Positions 1 to 4,447 of a stretch of DNA of 7,594 bases are shown one piece after another. The stretch's first letter is position 1. Each line of letters starts with the position of its first letter. The notes beneath the pieces are model-generated. The model saw only the letters and a list, made by a program, of their open reading frames with translations, ran no database searches and was not told where the DNA came from. Location: assembly GCA_030528765.1 (NCBI GenBank), contig JAUMYD010000018.1, positions 9,759 through 17,352 on the forward strand, in the 5' to 3' direction. The stretch is from Bacillota bacterium (GTDB lineage Bacteria; Bacillota; Dehalobacteriia; UBA4068). Made by a program: the position numbers and the translations under genes.

Positions 1-620
1 TTTTCCCCGCCAAATGGGCAGTGAGCAGCCTGAACCGGCAGGCCCACAGCCCGGAAAGCCGGGCAGAGCTGGCCCTCAGCCCCGCCGCCCAGGCCGATTC
101 ACAAAAGGAAGCAGGGGAGAAGCCAAAGCAGCCCGCTTCCCTGGCGGCAGAGCGGGGCATAGCCTATCACCGGGTGCTGGAGCTGCTGGATCTGCAGCAA
201 GTTGAGCTGCCTCAGCTGAAGGCACAGGTGGAAGAGCTGTGTGAGAAAGCGCTGCTTTCCCGGGAAGAGAAAGCTCTTGTGGAGCTTCGGCAGCTGGAGC
301 GCTTTTTGCATTCCCCGGTGGGGCAGCGGCTTTGTGCATCGAAGCGGGTACAGCGGGAGACCGCCTTCACCATGCTCATGGAGGAGCAGGGCGTGGAGGT
401 GCTGGTCCAGGGCATGCTGGATGCCGCCTTTGAGGAGGAGGATGGCTGGGTGCTGCTGGATTATAAGACCGGCGGCCGGAGCAGGAGCGATGCGGAGCTG
501 CAGCAGCTCTATGGGCAGCAGCTGCGCTGCTATCGGCAGGCCATCGAAAGGCTGTGGCGCGTGCCGGTGAAGGAGGCCTATCTCTGTATGCTGGACAGCG
601 GCCGGGTGGTGGCGGTCTGA
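1..620 (+). CDS. addA: AddA (helicase-exonuclease AddAB, subunit A), C-terminal part only
   Basis: This is the 3' end of a gene entering from the left; the first whole codon is 3-5 and the frame is open to the TGA at 618-620, giving about 205 residues. It matches the RecB-type PD-(D/E)XK nuclease domain at the C-terminus of AddA, which with AddB processes double-strand DNA ends for RecA-dependent repair in the cytoplasm. Visible landmarks in order are PAKWAVSSLNR near the window start (AddA usually has PxKxSVSEL here), RGIAYHRVLELLD with the conserved histidine at 168-170, GMLDAAF with the metal-binding aspartate at 420-422, LLDYKTGG with catalytic Asp and Lys at 459-467, and the QLYGQQLRCY helix (QxxxY motif). 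All catalytic residues expected in this piece are present, so the nuclease looks intact. The helicase part lies outside the window. Family assignment is by motif recognition and is quite secure; RecB-like relatives are the alternative. Confidence 0.88.
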   Translation, partial: FPAKWAVSSLNRQAHSPESRAELALSPAAQADSQKEAGEKPKQPASLAAERGIAYHRVLELLDLQQVELPQLKAQVEELCEKALLSREEKALVELRQLERFLHSPVGQRLCASKRVQRETAFTMLMEEQGVEVLVQGMLDAAFEEEDGWVLLDYKTGGRSRSDAELQQLYGQQLRCYRQAIERLWRVPVKEAYLCMLDSGRVVAV

Positions 621-660
621 GTGGGGGGTCCGGTTTTGCCGCCTTCCAGCCAGCTTTATC

Positions 661-740
661 CAAAAGATTGCCACGTTGTTTTGCCGGAAGATACTTCGTA
701 GCTCCGCAGCAAAAGCTTCCTCACAATGACACCCCTACAG
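661..740 (-). repeat. Degenerate dispersed palindromic repeat (GTCATTG...GTGGCAATC type)
   Basis: Read on the minus strand, the segment begins GTCATTGTGAGGAAGC (about 730 down to 715), continues through ACGAAGTATC and ends CGTGGCAATC (675 down to 666). These are the hallmark ends of a short noncoding repeat scattered through many bacterial genomes, including gut clostridia, usually seen as GTCATTGCGAG...GTGGCAATC. The copy can fold: TTTTGCCG (679-686) pairs with CAGCAAAA (707-714) with one wobble, and GAAG-ATA-CTTC (687-697) forms a small inner hairpin. It lies between two convergent genes, a usual site for such elements. Recognition is from memory of the consensus; copy number in this genome cannot be seen here. 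Confidence 0.5.
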
Positions 741-742
741 GC

Positions 743-780
743 CAAAAACAAAACAGCCCCTCCGCATGGAAGGGCTGTTT
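743..780 (-). terminator. Rho-independent terminator of the degV gene
   Basis: On the minus strand, AAACAGCCCTTCC (780 down to 768) pairs with GGAGGGGCTGTTT (763 down to 751) around an ATGC loop with one mismatch, and is followed by TGTTTTTG (750 down to 743). It starts 28 bases after the degV stop codon. In the plus direction the stem is followed by GAGTC rather than a T-run, so it would be a poor terminator for addA. Confidence 0.85.
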
Positions 781-807
781 GAGTCGGTATGCATTTCCTC
801 GTGGGGC

Positions 808-1656
808 TTATTTGCTGTGAACGTAGAGGATGCCCAGGGTATTGTTGCCGCAGTGGCAGGTGATGGTGCAGCCGGCCACAGTTTCCAGGATGGATTCGAA
901 GGCTTGGCATTCCGCCACGGTTTTCTGCACTTCCCGGCTGATCTCTGCATCTATGCCGGAATGGGTGACGAAGCAGCGCTGCAGTTCAAGGCCCTCCGTG
1001 TTTTCCAGGCGATCCTTCACATAGCTGACCAGGCATTTTTTCAGAGAGCCACGGTATTTCCGGGCCACGCGCAGCTTCCCTTCGCTTACTTCAATGCAGG
1101 GGTGCAGGTGCAGCAGGGTGGCTCCCATGGCAGTCACGGCAGAGCAGCGGCCGCCTTTTACCATATAATCCAGGCGATCCAGCAGGAAGCTGGTATCGAT
1201 CCGGGGGATCAGATCATTCAGCTCCGAAAGGATCTCCTCTGCTGTGCGCGTCCCTTCCCGGGCCAGCTCTGCAGCCCGCAGGACCACAAGCCCTTCCCCG
1301 GAGCTGAGGTTCTGGGAATCCACAACATAAACATTGGAGAATTCCGCTGCTGCCAGGGAAGCGTTCTGGCAGGAGCTGGAAAAGCCGGAGCCGATGGAGA
1401 CATGGATCACGGCATCGTAGGAATCCGCATAGTGGGAGAAGAGCTCGATAAAATCACCGATGTTCAGGGCAGAGGTGGTGCAGTGGCTGCCACCTGCCTC
1501 CACATGGGAGAAGATATCGTTTATGCTGATGTTTACCCCATCCTGATAAGGCTGATTTTCCTTCAGGACGATCATTGGTGCCACAGCGATGGAATAGGCA
1601 TCATAAAGCTCCGGGCACAGATCACTGGCGCTGTCGGTGGTGATTTTTATTTTCAT
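808..1656 (-). CDS. DegV family (fatty-acid-binding) protein
   Basis: The 282-residue product has the length and layout of DegV proteins, cytoplasmic two-domain proteins that bind a long-chain fatty acid; in Gram-positive bacteria some act as FakB, handing fatty acid to the FakA kinase for phospholipid synthesis. Motifs in order are TTDSASDL at residues 6-13, TTSALNIGDF at 60-69 (the usual TS ligand motif), VSIGSGFSSSCQNAS at 86-100 (usually SSGLSGTYQSA), VVDSQNLSSGEGL at 111-123, LDYMVKGGR at 162-170 and HCGNNTLGILYV at 268-279 (usually HTGPGALG). The last motif departs from the common form (Cys and Asn-Asn). The start ATG at 1656-1654 is chosen because MKIKITTDS is the family N-terminus and GGAG lies five bases upstream; a longer open frame to 1713 has no such support and would run past the predicted transcription start. 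The gene is monocistronic, with a promoter at 1702-1730 and a terminator at 743-780. No fakA is in the window, so a FakB role is only possible. Confidence 0.93.
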   Translation of the reverse strand: MKIKITTDSASDLCPELYDAYSIAVAPMIVLKENQPYQDGVNISINDIFSHVEAGGSHCTTSALNIGDFIELFSHYADSYDAVIHVSIGSGFSSSCQNASLAAAEFSNVYVVDSQNLSSGEGLVVLRAAELAREGTRTAEEILSELNDLIPRIDTSFLLDRLDYMVKGGRCSAVTAMGATLLHLHPCIEVSEGKLRVARKYRGSLKKCLVSYVKDRLENTEGLELQRCFVTHSGIDAEISREVQKTVAECQAFESILETVAGCTITCHCGNNTLGILYVHSK

Positions 1657-1701
1657 TTTTGCTCCAATTCTTTTCTTATTAACTGTATATGAACTACACT
1701 C

Positions 1702-1730
1702 ACTATATACCAAAATCGTCTATATTGCAA
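1702..1730 (-). promoter_or_regulatory. Predicted sigma-A promoter of degV
   Basis: On the minus strand a -35 TTGCAA (1730-1725) and a -10 TATAGT (1707-1702) are separated by exactly 17 bases, placing the transcription start near 1695, about 40 bases before the start codon. Both hexamers are close to consensus. The -10 overlaps a weak GTATAT/ATATAC inverted repeat (1685-1710). Confidence 0.7.
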
Positions 1731-1883
1731 TAGGGGAGATGAAAAAAGACAAATCCTCCGGGCTCTGCCGGCCCCAAAAAAAAGAGAAGCCCACATTTTC
1801 GGCATAAAGATATATAAAATAGCTTTATTTGCAAAATCAAAATATCTTTTTGCAGAAGAATGCTTTTCTCATGGGACGCATTA

Positions 1884-1892
1884 TGATATAAT
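1884..1892 (+). promoter_or_regulatory. Predicted extended -10 promoter of the SCP2-like/aminotransferase operon
   Basis: A perfect TATAAT (1887-1892) preceded by TG with one intervening base (1884-1885) forms an extended -10 element. The -35 at the 17-base spacing (1864-1869, TTTTCT) is weak, which the TG extension commonly offsets. The start point would fall near 1899, giving a leader of about 24 bases. Confidence 0.72.
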
Positions 1893-1922
1893 AATTTAAG
1901 TTTGTTTTTTAAGGAGTTGGAT

Positions 1923-2675
1923 ATGGATCAAAAGACCTTGGCTTATATCAATCTTTTCGCTGTTCTGGGAAGCCTGGAATTCCTCTGCAAGCAGGAGCCC
2001 GCTGCCCGGCAGCTCATTGAAGGAGAAAAGCTTTCCATCGGCTTTTCGGTGAAGAATGGCCCCCGTGGGACCTTGTGGATCGAGGACGGCAGCTGCTGCA
2101 TGCGCCCCGGCCTGAAGGGCTGCCAGGTGTTGCTGCCCTTTTCCAGCTGCGAGAAGTTTAACGGTATGATCGAAGGCAGTGTCAAGCCTGTCCCCGTGAA
2201 GGGCTTTCATAAAATTTCTTTTCTGCTGAAGAAGTTCAGCCGCCTGACGGATCTGCTTACGCTTTATCTGCGACCGGAGCCGGAAAAGCTGCAGGATGAA
2301 GCTTTTTTCTGCAGCAGCACCCGGCTGATGCTGCATTTGATCGTCTCTGCCATTGCTCAGGTGGGGAATGCGGATGCCATTGGCCGCTGCAGCGCCGGCT
2401 ATATGCAGGATGGAAGCGTCCTCTTTTCCGTGAAGGAGGATATTTCCTGTGGCATCCGGGTTGCGGGGCATCAGCTTTCTGCCTGCCATGAGAAGCCGGA
2501 GGATTACCGGGCCTACATGGAATTCTCTGATCTGCACCTGGCCCGCCGGCTTTTTGACGGGCAGGTGAATGCTGTGGCCTGCGTGGGCCAGGGGAAGATC
2601 CGTATCGGTGGGCAGATCTCTCAGGTGGATAATCTGAACCGGATCCTGGATCGGGTCGCGCTGTATCTGGCCTGA
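1923..2675 (+). CDS. SCP2-like (sterol/lipid-carrier fold) protein, function unassigned
   Basis: This 250-residue soluble protein has no signal peptide or membrane segment. Its C-terminal part (about residues 165-250) has the SCP2-like pattern: LFSVKEDISCGIRV beta strands, an acidic stretch, then MEFSDLHLARRLFDGQVNAVACVGQGKIRIGG, where a helix is followed by GKIRIGG and a terminal helix. The N-terminal part (about 36-117, FSVKNGPRGTLWIEDG...LPFSSCEKFNGMIEG) looks like a second, diverged copy of the same fold, so a duplicated architecture is inferred. SCP2 folds bind lipids or other hydrophobic ligands; the ligand here is unknown. The ATG at 1923 is chosen because AAGGAG (1911-1916) sits six bases upstream; a TTG at 1902 lies upstream of that site. 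It is the first gene of an operon with the aminotransferase 93 bases downstream, suggesting it carries or presents that enzyme's substrate or cofactor, which is inference only. Cysteines are unusually frequent (Cys22, 58, 59, 67, 76, 130, 156, 176, 188, 220). Confidence 0.62.
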   Translation: MDQKTLAYINLFAVLGSLEFLCKQEPAARQLIEGEKLSIGFSVKNGPRGTLWIEDGSCCMRPGLKGCQVLLPFSSCEKFNGMIEGSVKPVPVKGFHKISFLLKKFSRLTDLLTLYLRPEPEKLQDEAFFCSSTRLMLHLIVSAIAQVGNADAIGRCSAGYMQDGSVLFSVKEDISCGIRVAGHQLSACHEKPEDYRAYMEFSDLHLARRLFDGQVNAVACVGQGKIRIGGQISQVDNLNRILDRVALYLA

Positions 2676-2717
2676 GCCTGTTCCTGCCGTAGAATATAGA
2701 TTTCCGCTGCACAGTTG

Positions 2718-2742
2718 GGCAGGCACTGGGCCTGTGCCTGCC
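2718..2742 (+). other. Intercistronic GC-rich hairpin
   Basis: GGCAGGCAC (2718-2726) pairs perfectly with GTGCCTGCC (2734-2742) around a seven-base loop. No T-run follows, so it is not a typical terminator. It sits between the SCP2-like gene and the aminotransferase, 16 bases before the latter's ribosome binding site, and may act as an mRNA processing or stability element that sets the ratio of the two products. Confidence 0.6.
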
Positions 2743-2768
2743 GGGTGGATTCGCTTTAAGGAGGTTTT

Positions 2769-4016
2769 ATGCGCAAAGCCAACGATTATAGCCGGAGCCG
2801 GGCGCTTTTTGAGCGGGCCTGCTCTCTGATTCCGGCCGGCATCTATGGGCACCAGGGCCCGGTGGAGGGTTGCTATGTGCCGGTAGAGGCATTTCCTTTT
2901 TATGCCTCCAGAGCTCAGGGCAGCTATCTTTGGGATCTGGATGGGAACCGTTTCATCGATTATATGTGTGCCTACGGGCCCAATATCCTGGGCTATAATG
3001 ATCCGGATGTGGATGCGGCGGCCGCTGCCCAGCGGGCTATCTGTGACTGCACCACGCTGCCCCATTCCATTATGGTGGATCTGGCTGATCTGCTGGTCTC
3101 CACAGTGAGCTCCGCGGATTGGGCCTTCTTTGCAAAGAATGGGGGGGATACCACCACCGGCGCGGTGATGACCGCCCGGGCCTACACCCACCGGAAGAAG
3201 ATCGTCTTTTTTAAGGGCTATTATCACGGCGTGGCACCCTGGACGCAGAAGATCGATTACCCCGGCATCACTCCGGAGGATGTGAGCAACAATCTTTATG
3301 TGGAATGGAATGATTTTGACCAGCTGGAGCAGGTCTTTCTTGCGAATAAGGGGCAGATCGCCGCTTTGATCTCCCAGCCCTATCTGCATGGGAACTTTAT
3401 GGATAATGTTCTGCCTGCGCCGGGCTTCTGGCAGAAGGTGCGGAAGCTTTGCACCGAGCATGATGTGGTGCTGATCCTGGATGATGTGCGGGCCGGTTTC
3501 CGCCTGGATCTGGCCGGTTCCGATCACTTCTACGGCTTTGAGGCCGATCTGATCTGCTTCTGTAAGGCGCTGGCAAACGGCTATAATATGTCTGCCCTCT
3601 GCGGGAAGGATTTTCTGAAGGGCGCTATCTCCAGCCTGAGCTACACAGGCAGTTATTGGATGAGTGCTGTCCCCTTTGCCGCAGCTATCGCTGCCATCGA
3701 GAAAATGAAGCGCATCGATCTGCCGGCGCTGCTGCTGGAAAAAGGGGAAAAGCTGCGCAGCGGCCTGATCTCTGCCGGGAAAAAGCATGGCTTTGATCTG
3801 CGTGTCACCGGGGAGCCTGCTCTTTTCTATCTGCGTGTGGCAGATGACCCCAGCCTTATGCTGCATCAGGCCTGGGTCGCGGAATGCGTACAGCGGGGCA
3901 TCTTTTTCACCGGTCACCACAATCATTTCCTGAATGCAGCCCTCAGCGATGCGGATCTGGCAGAGACCATCGCCGCCGCAGAGGATGCCTTTGCCGCAGT
4001 GAAGAAGAAGGCTTAG
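2769..4016 (+). CDS. Class III PLP-dependent aminotransferase, HemL-like, substrate unknown
   Basis: The 415-residue product has the full fold-type I, class III layout: N-terminal RSRALFERACSLIPAGIYG as in glutamate-1-semialdehyde aminomutase relatives, YLWDLDGNRFIDYMCAYGPNILGYNDPDV at 53-81, phosphate-binding loop AKNGGDTTTGAVMTARAYT at 122-140 (HemL usually NSGTEA), FFKGYYHG at 147-154 with the ring-stacking Tyr152 and His153, LILDDVRAGFR at 235-245 with Asp238 to contact the pyridine nitrogen (HemL usually DEV), and Lys266 in CFCKALANGYN as the PLP Schiff-base lysine. It is therefore probably active. It is not called hemL because the signature loops differ (NGGDTTT, KALANGYN rather than KIIGGG) and no tetrapyrrole genes are nearby. 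An amino transfer or aminomutase reaction on an unknown amine or keto acid is the safest statement. The ATG has AAGGAGG (2758-2764) four bases upstream. It is the second gene of the operon starting at 1923 and is followed by a strong terminator. Confidence 0.88.
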   Translation: MRKANDYSRSRALFERACSLIPAGIYGHQGPVEGCYVPVEAFPFYASRAQGSYLWDLDGNRFIDYMCAYGPNILGYNDPDVDAAAAAQRAICDCTTLPHSIMVDLADLLVSTVSSADWAFFAKNGGDTTTGAVMTARAYTHRKKIVFFKGYYHGVAPWTQKIDYPGITPEDVSNNLYVEWNDFDQLEQVFLANKGQIAALISQPYLHGNFMDNVLPAPGFWQKVRKLCTEHDVVLILDDVRAGFRLDLAGSDHFYGFEADLICFCKALANGYNMSALCGKDFLKGAISSLSYTGSYWMSAVPFAAAIAAIEKMKRIDLPALLLEKGEKLRSGLISAGKKHGFDLRVTGEPALFYLRVADDPSLMLHQAWVAECVQRGIFFTGHHNHFLNAALSDADLAETIAAAEDAFAAVKKKA

Positions 4017-4047
4017 CCCCGGGGCTGCGGTTTTTCGTAAAACAGTT

Positions 4048-4086
4048 AAATCCGACCTGTGGCTTCGATCCCGGGTCGGATTTTTC
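4048..4086 (+). terminator. Rho-independent terminator of the aminotransferase operon
   Basis: AAATCCGACC and GGTCGGATTT form a 10-bp perfect stem with a loop of about 14 bases, ending in a run of five T's (4080-4085). It lies about 30 bases after the stop codon. A short GC palindrome, AGCCCCGGGGCT, at the stop codon itself (4014-4025) precedes it and is followed by GCGGTTTTT, possibly a weaker first stop. Confidence 0.85.
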
Positions 4087-4115
4087 AATACGTACCTGTA
4101 AGTATCTGTTTTGGA

Positions 4116-4142
4116 AAGCCTCCCTTGTGTAAAGGGAGGCTT
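4116..4142. repeat. Clostridial-type hairpin repeat (GCCTCCCTTGTGTAAAGGGAGG)
   Basis: AAGCCTCCCTT (4116-4126) and AAGGGAGGCTT (4132-4142) form a perfect 11-bp stem around GTGTA. The core resembles a very common dispersed intergenic sequence of Oscillospiraceae, recognised from memory. Without a long T-run on either side it would be a weak terminator at best, but it immediately follows a strong one and may back it up. Confidence 0.5.
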
Positions 4143-4381
4143 CGGCTTCTTGCAAACCCGCACAGCACGCATTGCAGCGAAGGGCATATGAAGCGCACCC
4201 TTTATCTGTCAGATAAATTTTCTTTTATCCAAGGAGCTGCTTCTGTGCTATCACATAAAAGCGACCTTCACAACAGCAGGAGCAGCAATTCACATCGCTG
4301 TCCCTGTAAGTCTTTTATTCCGCCCCACTCTTCTATGGTGCGACTTTTTTATGCTGCGGCTGCCGGAAAAATATTTTGCAC
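4143..4381. other. Gene-free stretch between operon and the 687-residue gene
   Basis: No convincing gene is present. Reading frames here are short and rich in Ser, His, Arg and Cys with no protein-like pattern. The only clear structure is a perfect palindrome, TTTATCTGTCAGATAAA at 4201-4217 (eight-base arms about one centre base), followed by an AT-rich TTTTCTTTTA run. It could be an operator or a low-GC hairpin. No riboswitch was recognised. Confidence 0.5.
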
Positions 4382-4417
4382 TTGAAACCAATGCCGGAAT
4401 AGAACTATATATATATT
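4382..4417 (+). promoter_or_regulatory. Predicted promoter of the 687-residue gene
   Basis: A -35-like TTGAAA (4382-4387) is followed by an AT-alternating TATATATATATT tract (4406-4417) that offers a -10 TATATA at an 18-base spacing. The exact -10 cannot be fixed within the alternating tract. The ribosome binding site AAGGAGGG at 4430-4437 lies downstream, ten bases before the ATG. Confidence 0.55.
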
Positions 4418-4447
4418 GATAGGAAACGGAAGGAGGGCGCAAGGATC

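Noticed and set aside
766..1692. A 308-codon plus-strand open frame opposite degV
   Set aside because: The DegV motifs, promoter and terminator are on the minus strand; this frame is its shadow.
1685..1710. GTATAT/ATATAC inverted repeat overlapping the degV -10 as an operator
   Set aside because: Only six matching bases per arm in AT-rich DNA, partly explained by the -10 itself. Too weak to call.
1760..1792. GGGCT/AGCCC inverted repeat near an A8 run in the divergent promoter region
   Set aside because: Only five paired bases with a long loop, and no T-run on the proper side for a terminator in either direction.
2769..4016. Naming the aminotransferase hemL
   Set aside because: Key loops differ from true aminomutases and no other tetrapyrrole gene is present in the window.
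1896..4187. A 763-codon open frame on the minus strand opposite the SCP2-like and aminotransferase genes
   Set aside because: It mirrors the codon structure of two well-supported plus-strand genes, has no ribosome binding site, and its His/Ile/Gln-rich product has no protein-like pattern.
4188..4385. Small plus-strand frames starting at ATG 4188 or GTG 4245 (the latter with AAGGAG eight bases upstream)
   Set aside because: Products are rich in Ser, His, Arg and Cys with no domain pattern, and they run into the promoter of the next gene. The AAGGAG is probably chance.
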